Positions 34,678-45,544 of a DNA stretch of 64,000 nucleotides are shown here, one piece after another. The stretch lies in assembly GCA_007844125.1 (NCBI GenBank), contig CM017572.1, positions 38,937,397-39,001,396 of the forward strand. Reading direction: 5' to 3'. The notes under the pieces were generated by a model. It saw nothing but the letters and a program-made list of their open reading frames with translations. It searched no databases and was not told the origin of the DNA. The translations under genes and the position numbers were made by a program. This DNA comes from Sinonovacula constricta (lineage: Eukaryota > Mollusca > Bivalvia > Cardiida > Solecurtidae). Position 1 is the stretch's first letter; every line of letters starts with the position of its first letter.

Positions 34678-35519
34678 CTGCAGTTGAAGAAAAATATAAT
34701 ACATTCAATTTTAAATCCTTTATTTTAGACAGAATAGTTTAAAGACATATGTTGAATCCCCTTAAAAGTGGTAATAGATGCATGGTCCCAATATAATCAT
34801 CAATGCATCTAAGTGCAGCAGATTTAATTTGTAGTAGTGGGTTTTCAAATCTCAGAGACACAGGTTAGCCATTAGAGCCTCTTTTAGCTTTTTATGGAGA
34901 AAGGAAGGTCCCAAAACATTGTTGGGAAGTAACCACTAAAGCATTGTATGCAAACTAAGGAAACATTTAAGTTGTTGAATCATTCTAGATCTGAACCCAT
35001 TTGCCAAGGGACTGAAGAGTAACCAAACTCAGCAAGTATCAATGCCACAGGTAACCAAATGTAATTTCCTTCACATCAGGAATTAACCTGACCTGGCAAA
35101 CAGAAATGTCCTAATCATTATATAACACGAGATAAAGACAAAGTATAAAATTGTATCTCTACGGCCTAAAAGTTATGTATAGAGTTGTTTGTTTTTTTGT
35201 TGTTGCTAAGCTTTTTAATTAGCTAATATTAGGTAGGAAGCTACTAAATAACTATATCAAAAAGCTGGACCAGGACTTTATTTCAGCTCAAGATGGATGT
35301 CAAACAAGTTCAAGAGGTGAAATAACAGTAGATAGTGGCAAATAAATTGTAGAAAAATATACTGGTAATATGCTTGCAGTTTCTGTTTTCTGATGTACTG
35401 AGTTTACATTATAGAAATAGAAAAAAAGAACACTTTAAAGATAAAAGTGTTAAATTACAGATAGAAAAGTTTTAATATTTCTTTTGATTTTTGAAAAACA
35501 TTGAAGCAATTAATTTTGA
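34678..35519. other. No gene recognised
   Basis: Unique-looking AT-rich sequence. A segment near 35255-35330 is similar to segments near 35815-35880 and 36225-36310 (see findings). Confidence 0.4.
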
Positions 35520-35722
35520 TAATTATAGCGACATCTAGTTGTTGTTTTTATGAAGGAAGACCCCAGACAAATGTTTGGGTAGAACCACCGGTGCTCCACA
35601 GACCAGCTAGGAAGACCTTCCCACATTGTTTGCCTTAAATGGAACTCAAACCCACTTGGTGAGAGGCTATGCCATCAGAGGAGTTACAATTTGGCAACTC
35701 TACCACTACACCACGGATCACA
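35520..35722 (-). mobile_element. SINE family 1 (minus)
   Basis: The reverse complement reproduces the family order: head ending in gtagagttgccaaattgtaa, B box gagtttgag-like (here tgggtttgagttcc), ggaaggtcttcctagctggt, ctgtggagcaccggtggttc, tacccaaacatttgtctggg and a tail. This minus copy is embedded in unrecognised DNA. Confidence 0.75.
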
Positions 35723-36641
35723 AATTTAAATTTTATACCTAGAAAACCTTTCGGTAAAAACATTCAATTTGCTTAAAAATTAATTTGATAGCTAACATTG
35801 ATAACTTCAACAGCATGCTGTAGCAGAACTTTGTTCCAGTTTATGATTAAAGCAAGTCTAAAGCAACATTATGATCTGAAATAGCAGTGGAGCACATCAA
35901 TATAATGAGGAGTACACTGGTAATTTTTTATAGACAGACAGATGGACACACAGGCAGACGGACAATACAGACCAAAGCCATAATTCTTTGTTTCAGTGAT
36001 TCAGCTTTGTATGTATACAAGTCCCAAGATACATTATGCTGCAATAACCAAAGAATACATTGTAAAATGCTACCAAATAATGGTGGCAAACTAGCAATAT
36101 TTACATTAATGAGGTATCAAGTTGACTATTATACTATGATAAAGGTTACATTTGATATAAAGGAGATAATCTTGAAGCAAAAGTTTTTATGGTATATGAA
36201 TTCAGTTTTTAATATTTGGTAGCTTACCTCGATAAAAGTATCAATGTGCTGGAACAGAACCTTGACTCAGCTTAGAATTGATGTTAAGTCCTGACACCTG
36301 ATGAGCTGCAATTACAGAATATATAAATATAATGAAGACTTAATCTTCAAAATATGCCCTTGCTTAATAAGATCACTGACATTACATGGAAATAAAGATT
36401 GTCTAATTATTTTTTAACAGAGTGAACTGTAAAGCTGTCCTAACAAAATCCTCGTGAATATGTCATACTGGAAACAATGCTATGGTTCTTATGAATATTC
36501 TTTGAGAATGAAAATATTTGTTCTCTTAAAAAGGATGGAAATAAGTTAATTATATACCAGAAGATGACACACCTCTAAGTCCAGTTTCTTGTTAAAAAAC
36601 TGATAAAATAAACATTTATATAGATAGTTTTGGTCACTTAC
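35723..36641. other. No gene recognised
   Basis: Includes exon-like but frame-broken minus-strand segments near 35815-35880 and 36225-36310, and a 111-codon plus frame at 35887-36222 without a domain, which begins in a gacagacagatgg simple repeat. Confidence 0.4.
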
Positions 36642-36710
36642 ATTACAAAGAGTCCCAGTTGCACATACTGTCTGGACTTCCAGGACTGTTTGAGGAGGAT
36701 GTCAGGAACT
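36642..36710 (-). CDS. Candidate exon of unidentified gene (minus)
   Basis: On the minus strand the segment follows a t-rich acceptor (ttactgtttcaag) and ends at a strong donor, AT then gtaagtga. Its 69 bases give one open frame, VPDILLKQSWKSRQYVQLGL followed by FV, only when its first base completes a split codon. That is exactly the phase left by the 233-bp exon at 41683-41915 on the same strand, so the two would join as ...RTIHT-R-VPDILLKQ. It lies about 330 bp outside the left end of palindrome B and has no copy in the right arm. The next exon was not found. The function is unknown, and the evidence is splice sites and phase only. Confidence 0.45.
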
Positions 36711-37035
36711 CTTGAAACAGTAACAGAATAAAACATGGATAAAGTACATGCAAGAATGAAGGGATAAAAAAGTGGGAGTAGATTGTTCATACATTCATAC
36801 AATAATGTAATTCATTTTAAATATTTAAGAAGTGAGAAAACAAATAAATCTACCTTGATTTCAAAAACCATCTTAAAAGTATTAACAAATTGATCAGGAA
36901 AACACCAATAATATAAAATACAAAACAGACTAGCAGGTTAAACATAAGCATATTTTGAACAAAGTCAAGTAACCTTTTATAAATGTCTTTTCACAAAAGT
37001 ATGTATTATGTGGCCAACTTTTTATTTTATAGACT
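36711..37035. other. No gene recognised; flank of palindrome B
   Basis: Single-copy AT-rich sequence immediately outside the left arm. In the model above it would be intron. Confidence 0.5.
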
Positions 37036-37089
37036 ATGAAAGGCTACAAAGTAACTAGAAAGCCTGCAATATGCGGTACTACCAAAGTT

Positions 37090-38512
37090 TAGCAAACTAG
37101 CTGGAGCTCCTTAAACATGGTTAATCTTGTGTGGTTATACCAAAGTTCTGTAGGCAACCTGGAAGGCCATAAACATTGTTTATCTTGTGTGGTAAAACTA
37201 GATAGCAAGCTATCAGTAAAGCCACAAATATGGTTAATCTTTCATAGTACTACCAACGATAGCAAGCTAGCTGCAAAGCCATAAACATGGTTAATTTTGT
37301 GTGATAATACCAACAATTGCAAGCTAGCTGGACACCCATAAACATGGATAATCTTGTGCGATAATACCACCAACTGCAAGCTAGCTGCAAAGCCATAAAC
37401 ATGGTTAATCTTGTGTGATAATACCACCAACTGCACTCTAGCGGCAAAGTCATAAACATAGTTAATCTTGTGTGATAATACCACCAACTGCACGCTAGCT
37501 GCGAAGCCATAAACATGGTTAATCTTGTATGATAAAACCAACAATTGCAAGCTAGCTGGACACCAATAAGCATGGTTAATCTTGTGTGATAATACCAACA
37601 ACAGCAAGCTAGCGGCAAAGCCATAAACATGGTTAATCTTGTGTGATAATACCAACAATTGCAAGCTAGCTGCAAAGCCATAAACATGGTTAAACTTGTG
37701 TGATAATACCACCAACTGCAAGCTAGCTGCAAAGCCATACACATGGTTAATCTTGTGTGATAAAACCAACAATTGCAAGCTAGATGGACACCCATAAGCA
37801 TGGTTAATCTTGTGTGATAATACCACCAACTGCCAGCTAGCTGCAAAGCCATAAACATGGTTAATCTTGTGTGATAATACTACCAACTGCAAGCTAGCTG
37901 CAAAGCCATAAACATGGTTAATCTTGTGTGATAATACCAACAATTGCAAACTAGCTGCAAAGCCATAAACATGGTTAATCATGTGTGATAATACCAACAA
38001 TTGCAAGCTAGCTGCAAAGCCATAAACATGGTTAAGCCATAAACATGGTTAATCTTGTGTTATAATACCAACAATTTCAAGCTAGCTGCAAAGCCATAAG
38101 CATGGTTAATCTTGTGTGATAATACCACCAACTGCAAGCTAGCTGCAAAACCATAAACATGGTTAATCTTGTGTGATAATACCAACAATTGAAAGCTAGC
38201 TGCAAAGCCATAAACATTGTTAATCTTGTGTGATCATACCACCAAATGCAAGCTAGCTGCAAAGCCATAAACATGGTTAATCTTGTGTGATAATACCAAC
38301 ATTTGCAAGCTAGCTGCAAAGCCATAAACATGGTTAATCTTGTGTGATAATACCACCAATTGCAAGCTAGCTACAAAGCCATAAACATGGTTAATCTTGT
38401 GTGATAATACCAAAATTGCAAGCTAGCTGCAAAGCCAAAAACATGGTTAATCTTGTGTGATAATACCACCAACTGCAAGCTAGCTGCAAAGCCATAAACA
38501 TGATTATCCTGT
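37090..38512. repeat. 57-bp minisatellite, left arm, about 25 units
   Basis: The unit is gcaaagccataaacatggtt, aatcttgtgtgataatacca, ccaactgcaagctagct (57 bp). Units become more diverged toward both edges (for example ggttataccaaagttctgta at 37130), and weak copies continue to about 38790. Because 57 equals 3 x 19 and the unit lacks stops on the minus strand, it gives 19-residue periodic frames (LQLLVLSHKINHVYGFAAS)n up to 254 codons. These are probably not proteins. Confidence 0.95.
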
Positions 38513-39414
38513 TGTTGTATTACCAAAGATCTGCAGCCTAGCTGGAAGGACTTAAAGTGACTTATCTTATGTGGCTCACCAATAAATAATAAAGATGTAT
38601 TTAAATTCACATTTCTTCTTGCTTTTGACATTAATCTTTATACTACATGGGAAAGTTGATAGGCAAAAATATACTGGTATACTATGTATTTCTGCCAACA
38701 GTTCAGAATCAGTTTATATTTGTAACATGTGGTTAAGTTCTGCAGGCCAAGTAGAAAACCTTACACATGTTTAAATTTTGTGCATGTACTTCCAAAGTTA
38801 TGTAGGTTACATTGTACCAACACAGTTATGCTAGCATTGGTTACATCCAGTCAATTACTGGGGGAGGAAGACCCCAGACATGTGCTGTTTGTGGTGCTAG
38901 CGTAACTGTAAATCAAAGATGCAAAGCTTTAAACATAATTTGTTGTATTTGGTGCTACAAAAGTTTAGGTGCAAGCTGTTAAGCCAGTAACTACTGTCTT
39001 GTATAGTACTACTAGTAACCAACGTAATAAAGTTGAAAATATGTTTTGTTGAGTGTGTTAGAGAAATAATGCTCAGCCTAAAACATTCTTCTTGTGTGTG
39101 GTGCCAAACATTATATATGCCAATTGTGATGTATTGATGGAATAAAAGATGCAATACTAATTGAAATGTCTGTTTGGCTTAAGCAAACTTAAGCAAACTT
39201 TCTTTTACTGGAGATTGTACTAAAATTTTCTTCAGATTTTCGAATGCAAGACCACATGTTACAAACAACAGTTCTAAGGGCCATGTCAAAGTATTTTGCT
39301 TTTTCTGTAATGCTAAAGACGTTTTTATAGCAGAAACTGGCATCCTTATCTCATGGATCAGGAATATATGTTATATACATGGTATAGTTTAGGATTGATA
39401 ACTTTAGGGCCAAA
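38513..39414. other. Diverged repeat units and SINE tail, left arm
   Basis: Holds weak relatives of the 57-bp unit (38730-38800) and a minus-strand fragment of SINE family 1 (38815-38890, gaggaagaccccagacatgt). The rest is unrecognised. The mirror lies at about 51080-51985. Confidence 0.5.
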
Positions 39415-40290
39415 AATCTTGATGGATGCTCATCTAGGTACATCGTATGCTCTTGGACTAATGGTTTGGAGGGCCTAAAATCTTGTTGGATGTTCATGTA
39501 GTTACATAGGATATTCTTGGACTAATGGTTTGGAGGTCCTAACATCTTGTTGGATGCTCATCTAGGTACATAGTATGTTCTTGGACTAATGGTTTGGAGG
39601 CCCTGACATCTTGATGGATGCTCATGTAGGTACATAGTATGTTCTTGGACTAATGGTTTGGAGGCCCCGACATCTTGATGGTTGTCATCTAGGTACATAG
39701 TATGTTCTTGGACTAATGGTTTGGAGGCCCTGACATCTTGATAGTTGTCATCTAGGTACATAGTATGTTCTTGGACTAATGGTTTGGAGGCCCTGACATC
39801 TTGATGGTTGTCATCTAGGTACACAGTATGTTCTTGGACTAATGGTTTGGAGGCCCTGACATCTTGATGGTTGTCATCTAGGTACATAGTATGTTCTTGG
39901 ACTAATGGTTTGGAGGCCCTGACATCTTGATGGTTGTCATCTAGGTACATAGTATGTTCTTGGACTAATGGTTTGGAGGCCCTGACATCTTGATGGATGC
40001 TCATCTAGGTACATAGTTTGTTCTTGGACTAAGGGTCTGATGGGCCTGACATCTTGATGGTTGTCATCTAGGTACATGTTATGTTCTTGTACTGATGGTT
40101 TGGAGGTCCTGGCATCTTGCTGGATGTTCTCCGACTGATGGTTTGGAGGTCCTGACATTTTGGTGGATGTTCTTGGCACTGATGGTTTGGAGGTCCTTCC
40201 AGTTTGCTTGATATTGGTCTCGATACATTGAAGGTTCTTGGACTGATGGTTGGGAGGCCATGGGTTCTTGCTCAATGCACGTCTTGACAT
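39415..40290. repeat. 63-bp minisatellite, left arm
   Basis: The unit is ggttgtcatctaggtacata, gtatgttcttggactaatgg, tttggaggccctgacatctt, gat (63-64 bp), more diverged toward 40290. On the minus strand it gives the 21-residue repeat HQDVRASKPLVQEHTMYLDDN. Frame-preserving over about seven units but broken at 64-bp units, so probably not coding. Confidence 0.93.
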
Positions 40291-40573
40291 GTTCTAGGAA
40301 AAGTGGTTTGGAACACTCAGCATCTTGTTGGTTTGCTTGCTAGATACATTCTGTATATTCTTTGAAGAGATGACTGTTGGACCTGATTAAGAAAACAAAC
40401 TCCATACATCAGAACAATGAAATTTTAAACCATCTACAAAGGCAAACAACCATTAAACATTTTACTACACTGAAGCAATGCATGAAAGATTTGAATTAAA
40501 CATATTTTGGTACTTAAGAATTAATAAAATAGTGACTTAAATATAGTTTTGTTTTTTTAATACAGTGCAGCAA
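40291..40573. other. Unrecognised sequence, left arm
   Basis: Between the 63-bp array and a SINE. No coding or RNA feature seen; mirrored at about 49926-50204. Confidence 0.5.
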
Positions 40574-40790
40574 CCAATTATGATCACTATAGCAATGTCC
40601 AGCTTTTTGGCAGAGGAAGATCCCATACACATGTCTGGGTAGAACCACTGGCGCTTTGCAAGCCCCCTGGAAGACCTTCCCACATTATGTCCTTTGCCCA
40701 GAACGGGACTCTAACCCATGGGATGAGAGGCTATGCAGTCAGAGGAGTCACAACTCGGCAACTACAACTAGGCCACAGGTTCGCCCCGTG
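40574..40790 (-). mobile_element. SINE family 1, near full length (minus)
   Basis: The reverse complement reads gcgaacctgtggcctagttg, the B-box region gttagagtcccgttctgggc, ggaaggtcttccaggggg-like, gtggttctacccagacatgt, gccaaaaagctggacattgc and a tail. It is mirrored at 49707-49925, so the insertion predates the palindrome. Confidence 0.8.
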
Positions 40791-41039
40791 CTGTCAAATG
40801 TCCTGACAGTATGTTCTATAAAATGAAGGGAACGCCTTGAAATGGTTACACAGGTTGTTGCAGGACTGATTTATTAAGCATTCCTCTTGGATCCTTAGAG
40901 CTGTCATGTAAATATGCTAATAAACATTACATTCTAAAAATGATAAATGGAAAAATAAGTCTAAATGCATAAAAAACCTTAACCATTCATTATTTGTTGT
41001 ATTTATTGTCCCATCTAGAGTCTATAAGTTATTCAGGAG

Positions 41040-41195
41040 ATGCAGTTCATGTACTGGTTGTTCATGTTTATTGGGTTTATGATTCCACCAACTGTATTTC
41101 AGTTATCTTAAGATTGTATTCACTTGAAGCAGATAGAGTCGCCAATATGTCCATAACTGTGTCGGTGATAAAACAAAAATTAAAATTAAAATAAA
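41040..41195. mobile_element. Chimera of SINE 2 and SINE 1 tails, left arm
   Basis: The first half, tttattgggtttatgattcc to gtattcacttgaagcagata, is the reverse complement of the SINE family 2 tail. It runs straight into agtcgccaatatgtccataa and ctgtgtcggtgataaaac, the plus-oriented tail of SINE family 1. The two tails are joined head to head. Mirrored at 49300-49450. Confidence 0.6.
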
Positions 41196-41511
41196 TTAAC
41201 AGAGTACCCACCAATAACATACAATTAAGACAGATTCATAGAAATGTAATACTGTTTAATTGATTTGATGCCCAAAGGTAATGGAGACAACAGATTAAAC
41301 CCAGGCTGAATCATACCACTTGGTATAAAATGGAAGTGTTATAGCTCCCTTGCTTACAGCTATGAATATACAAGTGACTGCTGGTTAACTGGCAAGCTTG
41401 GTGAAAGCCTTCTTATATTTTAAAGAGTACAAATAATTCTGAATATCAATGTCACAAAGCGGGATCCGTAACCTTGTGGTTTCTTTTATTTTTTTAAATA
41501 CACTGCTGGTG

Positions 41512-41680
41512 ACCAATTATGATCATTACAGCAAGTCTCTGGGTAAAACAACTGGCGCACAGTAAGTCAACTGGAAAGACCTTCCCACATTAAGTCCTTA
41601 ACCCGAAAATAACACGAACCCACGCTGTGATCAGCTAAACAGTCAGAGGAGTTATAAATATATGCCATGGGCACACCCTT
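41512..41680 (-). mobile_element. SINE family 1 abutting exon donor, left arm
   Basis: The reverse complement starts gggtgtgcccatggcatata immediately after the gtaa of the exon donor, and continues tataactcctctgactgttt, ggaaggtctttccagttgac, tgtgcgccagttgttttacc. Mirrored at 48814-48982. Confidence 0.75.
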
Positions 41681-41682
41681 AC

Positions 41683-41915
41683 CTTGTGTGTATAGTTCTG
41701 ACATGTCTGCGAATACAGTTGCCCTTGTGTAATAGCAGCAGTGCCAGGTTTATGTCGAGGAAAAAGTTCATGAATGAGGGACGGCTGTACCACCATGACT
41801 GGGCAGGCAAAATGGAGCTCTTGATGGCAGATTTGGTGTCAAGTTCTTGCTTGGATGGTGGAGGTAAATGGTGCCTTAGCTGATGTGGATAACAGGAGAC
41901 AAGTAGACCAACAAC
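41683..41915 (-). CDS. Exon of unidentified gene, left-arm copy
   Basis: On the minus strand this 233-bp segment lies between an acceptor (ttttttcgatttaag) and a strong donor (AAG before gtaagg). It is open in one frame for 77 codons, beginning VVGLLVSCYPHQLRHHLPPP and including SWWYSRPSFMNFFLDINLAL and ending RRHVRTIHT. It starts in phase 0 and leaves two bases at the end. The central Phe/Leu-rich stretch could be a buried helix. I do not recognise the family. It differs from the right-arm copy at two bases, one silent (TCT/TCC) and one Cys/Arg (TGT/CGT), both C/T at CpG sites. It can be joined in phase to the candidate exon at 36642-36710. Confidence 0.65.
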
Positions 41916-42544
41916 CTTAAATCGAAAAAAACAACAACATGGAATGTTAATATACAGCAAAGCAATTGAGAAGATAATATACCAGCTGATATTTTTCCAA
42001 TGGAAAATGCTTGCTCAAGTTGGAAAAATATAAATTTCAACACAAATGCATAAATTTCCATTTTATCTTTGTTTGAAGTAACATTTCTTCCATTGCAATA
42101 GGCTCCTGTTTTGGTAAATATTTAATATATGCCCAGGCAATAATAACATACGTCAGTTGTCAATAAATGTGTTTACTTACAATATAATAAAACATAACAA
42201 TTTGAGAACTTTATCAAATATTTACTTGTCCGATGAACTATACATAAAAATTATGCTAATTTCTCTGGGCAGAGCTTATTTTAAAACGTTCTGTTTTCAT
42301 AAATAAACGCAAACATGAAGTTAAAGTTACGTTATACAGCAGACATGTTTGGAAAACATGTTCAAAGCATGTGTTCTTTTTAAAACATTTTACTTTTTCA
42401 TTTATTGCAAATAAATAACATATAATTGTGGTTAACCTTTTTCAATTACTATCTTTTAAAAAAGTCTACATTCTATATTTGATTCGTCGCTTGCATGACG
42501 GATGACAACAAATACCCGTGCGTTTATACAAGCTGGCAAATTTA

Positions 42545-42670
42545 ACATTTTTCAAGGTCCGAGACTTAATTTTAAGCACTTTTAAAGAAATAAAGGATAA
42601 TTTTAATTTCAAGGACTTTTCAAGAAATCGTTGAAATTCAAGGACTTTTCAAATCTGTGCGAACCCTGTG
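42545..42670. mobile_element. hAT-type MITE fragment, left arm
   Basis: The segment contains ttcaaggacttttcaagaaa, attcaaggacttttcaaatc and ends ctgtgcgaaccctg. Read inversely, cagggttcgcacag followed by ttgaaaagtccttgaatttc is a widespread hAT-like MITE terminus that I recall from many animal genomes. Only one end is clear. Mirrored at 47825-47952. Confidence 0.5.
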
Positions 42671-42959
42671 TGACCCCTCCCATTTTGGAGGGAGGGTCCC
42701 ACTTTAAAACTTCAAAACTAGTTGAAATTGAGGGGTGTTTTAAACATTTTTAGAAATCTCCCTACATGGAAACAATTAACTTTTTTTGTTTATATGAAAA
42801 TAACAAATCTCCCACTTTGCATAAGAATATATCCCACTTTGGCTTCAGAAAAAGTTCATATGTATGACCTAGGTAAAATGTTATTATTTGTAAAGATCTT
42901 TTCAATTAATAAGATCTTTAATTTGTATAAGATTTATGTTGGTTTATTTTTTGTTATAA

Positions 42960-43633
42960 TACTGTGAAAGCATTTTATTTCGTGGGGTAGTAATTTCGTC
43001 GTTTGAAGAGGACGGGCATATTCGTGGGTACTTGACTTCGTGGATTGCCCTACCCACGAAATTAAAAAAAAATATCTTCGAGTTTTGACAGATGCGAAAC
43101 TGAGGCCCAACACTGAAACATGGTCAATTGCGAAACTACGGATTAGCGAGTGACTCTGCCTATTGTCTTACGTCACGCCTGATGATATTGATCCACGGCA
43201 GCCGGTCAATGTTTTCACAGCCGAGTCTCATCAGATGACTTTTATGACACCAAACTGTCAATTAGCGTGTCATTCAAGGGATTATATTCATAAAGATGTT
43301 AGGGGCGCGGGTTCTTTTAAGGGTCTAATTTAACGAAGCCATTGGCTGTCAATTAACGCCAATTAGCGTACTATGCAAACTGACACAAAACAGACCCTTG
43401 AGTAAACACCCTACACCTATACAGCTGATCAGCGCTTTTAGCTACATTTTCACTTGTTATTTGTCATGGCACTTCGTGCGTGGCTGACATCGGGTTTTCA
43501 AACCCGTGCACCTACTATGCCTGGTCTTCCTAACCGTGGGGATTTTATATTGTTAGTACTTACATTCGTGGATTGTCTTGCCCACGAATTCCACGTAATT
43601 AAATGCCAAACGAAATAAAATGCTTTCACAGTA
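42960..43633. mobile_element. 674-bp MITE with ~23-bp TIRs, left arm
   Basis: Starts tactgtgaaagcattttatt and ends with its inverse, aataaaatgctttcacagta. Internal blocks repeat the theme (ttcgtggattgccctaccca near the left end, ttcgtggattgtcttgccca near the right end). TA at both outer edges could be the target duplication, suggesting a Tc1/mariner- or PIF-type origin. No coding frame. Mirrored at 46863-47536. Confidence 0.8.
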
Positions 43634-43800
43634 AATGGTTTGATATAAGCTAATGTAAATTATGATATTTATACCTTATTTACGGGGTATAATTGGGGGT
43701 GGGGGAGGAGAGTTGAAACAAACAACAACAAAGGCATAGACTGCCATAAGTATATATTCCCACTTCATTTTCTTTCTTCAATTTTTGTATATTTTCCATA

Positions 43801-44036
43801 CACATTTATTTGTTTATTGGGTTTATCATCCCATCAACCGTTTCCACTTTCAGCAGATTTAGTGCTGCCTTCACCGAGTATAGCTTGCCGTGAAGACTCT
43901 GTCACATTGTCCTGACACCGGGCCAACCAGTCGTGGAAGTACCCTTATATTTGCTTGAGTGTTAGCAATACCACTAGCATTTTTAACATCGCGACCTTTG
44001 ATCGAACCTTGGGCCTCTCGTTTTTGGAGCCGTATA
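43801..44036 (-). mobile_element. SINE family 2, left arm (minus)
   Basis: The reverse complement runs gaggcccaaggttcgatcaa (decayed B box), then a gctaacactcaagcaaatat-like block, cacgactggttggcccggtg, tcaggacaatgtgac and the tail aaacccaataaacaaataaa. The A-box half of the tRNA head is missing. The 64-codon frame across it is a by-product. Mirrored at 46457-46692. Confidence 0.75.
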
Positions 44037-44800
44037 ATATTAATTATTAATATTAATTTTAACAAGTAATATACAGCAAGAAAATTCAGTCGAACAACAT
44101 ACAGTCATATACTGAACGATATATTGGGGTCGAATATTCGCATTGATGTTTTCATCTGGGGTCGAATGGTCGAGGGGTTGAATAGTCGCCAAGATCCGGT
44201 ATTGTTCGAATAGTCGTAAGTACTAACCCAATCTCCTCCCCACGAAAAAAAATGTTAAGATCTGCAATATTCTGAAGCCGTACAGTAAACTACAGCAGAA
44301 GACAGTTTTATATTGGAGCGATTAACCATTAGCTTTTATTTCAACTTCGTACCTTACAAAATTTGTTTTACAGGGTACAGTACACCAAATGTTGAGTTGA
44401 CAGAAACTCCAATCCATCTATGGCGATGGAAACATTATAACCTAACGATAAAATGTTATTAGATTATCGTAGGCCTAATTATTCAGAAGATGATGCGAAT
44501 GAGGTTTTATTTAATCGGTAAGTAGTCAAAGGGAAATAACTTTCTTGAAACACTGAATCATTCTAAGAAAAAAAAACTTTATTATATACTTCTTATTACC
44601 TAACGAAGTTAAATTCCTGATGAGCTTGATCTAATTAAGTTTTCCTTTTACGCGACACTTTATTTTAATAGTAAGACATTCGTCGTCGAAAACTTCCGAA
44701 AGCTGTTACACTTGCCGAAAAAAACGTAGCATACAGTGGTAGTGTTAGACTTTCATCCATTCTGTCTATGCGTCAGCATCTGTTATTAGGTCAAATGTTA
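44037..44800. other. Inner end of left arm, no gene
   Basis: Contains a cluster of gtcgaatattcg / gtcgaatggtcgag / ttgaatagtcg / tcgaatagtcg motifs at about 44125-44215. The rest is AT-rich and unrecognised. Mirrored at 45545-46400 apart from two right-arm insertions. Confidence 0.5.
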
Positions 44801-44842
44801 AGTTAGACAGCTACGCCGGTAAACATATGCAAATGTCTTGGT

Positions 44843-45155
44843 ACCGGACCTGGTAGCGCAATCGGTAGAGCGTCGGCTCCAGGTACGGGAGGCCCAAGGT
44901 TCGATCCCGGGCCGCGACATACCAACGTCGTTAAAAATGGTAGTGGTATAGCTCCCTTGCTAACGCTCAAGCAAATATAAGGGCAGTTCCACGACTGGTT
45001 GGCCCGGTGTCAGGATAATGTGACTGGGTGTGGTATCATGCCAGGTGTTCACGGCATGCTATACACAGGGAAGGCAGCACTATATCTGCTTCAAGTGGAC
45101 ACCGTCTCCAGATAACTGAAATACTGTTTGTGGGACGATAAACCCAATAAACAAA
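44843..45155 (+). mobile_element. SINE family 2, full length, in palindrome spacer
   Basis: The tRNA-derived head begins accggacctggtagcg, with a perfect A-box consensus tagcgcaatcgg (44854-44865) and B box ggttcgatccc (44898-44908). The body is gctcccttgctaacgctcaa, ccacgactggttggcccggt, ggtatcatgccaggtgttca and ctccagataactgaaatact. The tail is aaacccaataaacaaa. It is flanked by a perfect 13-bp duplication, caaatgtcttggt, at 44830-44842 and 45156-45168. It sits only in the spacer, not in the arms, and splits a minus-oriented SINE family 1 copy. Confidence 0.9.
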
Positions 45156-45310
45156 CAAATGTCTTGGTGGAACCACCGGTGAACCGAAGGTCAACTGGAA
45201 GACCTCCCGACATTAAGTCCTGCGGCCGCGCGGGCGGGGGCGGTAAGAAGCGACCAGAAGGAGTTGCAAATCGGCGACTCTACCACTACATGTACCCAAC
45301 GGAAGGCCCC
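45156..45310 (-). mobile_element. SINE family 1 (minus) split by SINE 2, in spacer
   Basis: The segment tggtggaaccaccggtgaac, aaggtcaactggaagacctc, ccgacattaagtcctg and gttgcaaatcggcgactcta, ccactacatgtaccc is a minus-oriented family 1 copy. A GC-rich block, gcggccgcgcgggcgggggc at 45223-45242, replaces the usual region between the ggtctt block and the B box. The SINE 2 at 44843 inserted close to its tail. Confidence 0.7.
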
Positions 45311-45544
45311 TTGTCATACCAATAATAAAGACGATAAGTTGTATATATTTCTGCACGTTTGTCACTTTTTGGTTGTGTTCAGTTTTCATATACATGTATA
45401 GGCAATAAAAATGTGTTCAAAGTGTACATCTATTTTCATTTATTGCATTAAACAAAGCATTATGATGACTTTAAGCCCATAATGCATTGGACACCAATTT
45501 TAATAGTTATCTGACGTGGTACCTAATTCTATAAATTGCACTTC
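45311..45544. other. Rest of palindrome spacer
   Basis: AT-rich single-copy sequence present only on the right side of the spacer. No feature recognised. Confidence 0.5.

Noticed and set aside
36230..36306. Exon following 36642-36710 on the minus strand
   Set aside because: Good acceptor and donor, but every phase that fits the preceding exon meets a stop within seven codons or so.
37242..38006. 254-codon frame of 19-residue repeats as a secreted or membrane repeat protein
   Set aside because: Two different frames on the same strand are open over the same array, unit edges decay without frame conservation, and no start or splice context is convincing.
39415..40290. CRISPR-like array
   Set aside because: The repeats are directly tandem with no unique spacers, and the context is eukaryotic.
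44843..44930. A functional tRNA gene
   Set aside because: Boxes A and B are perfect, but the sequence continues into a SINE body ending in an AT-rich tail with a 13-bp target duplication, so it is a tRNA-derived SINE head.
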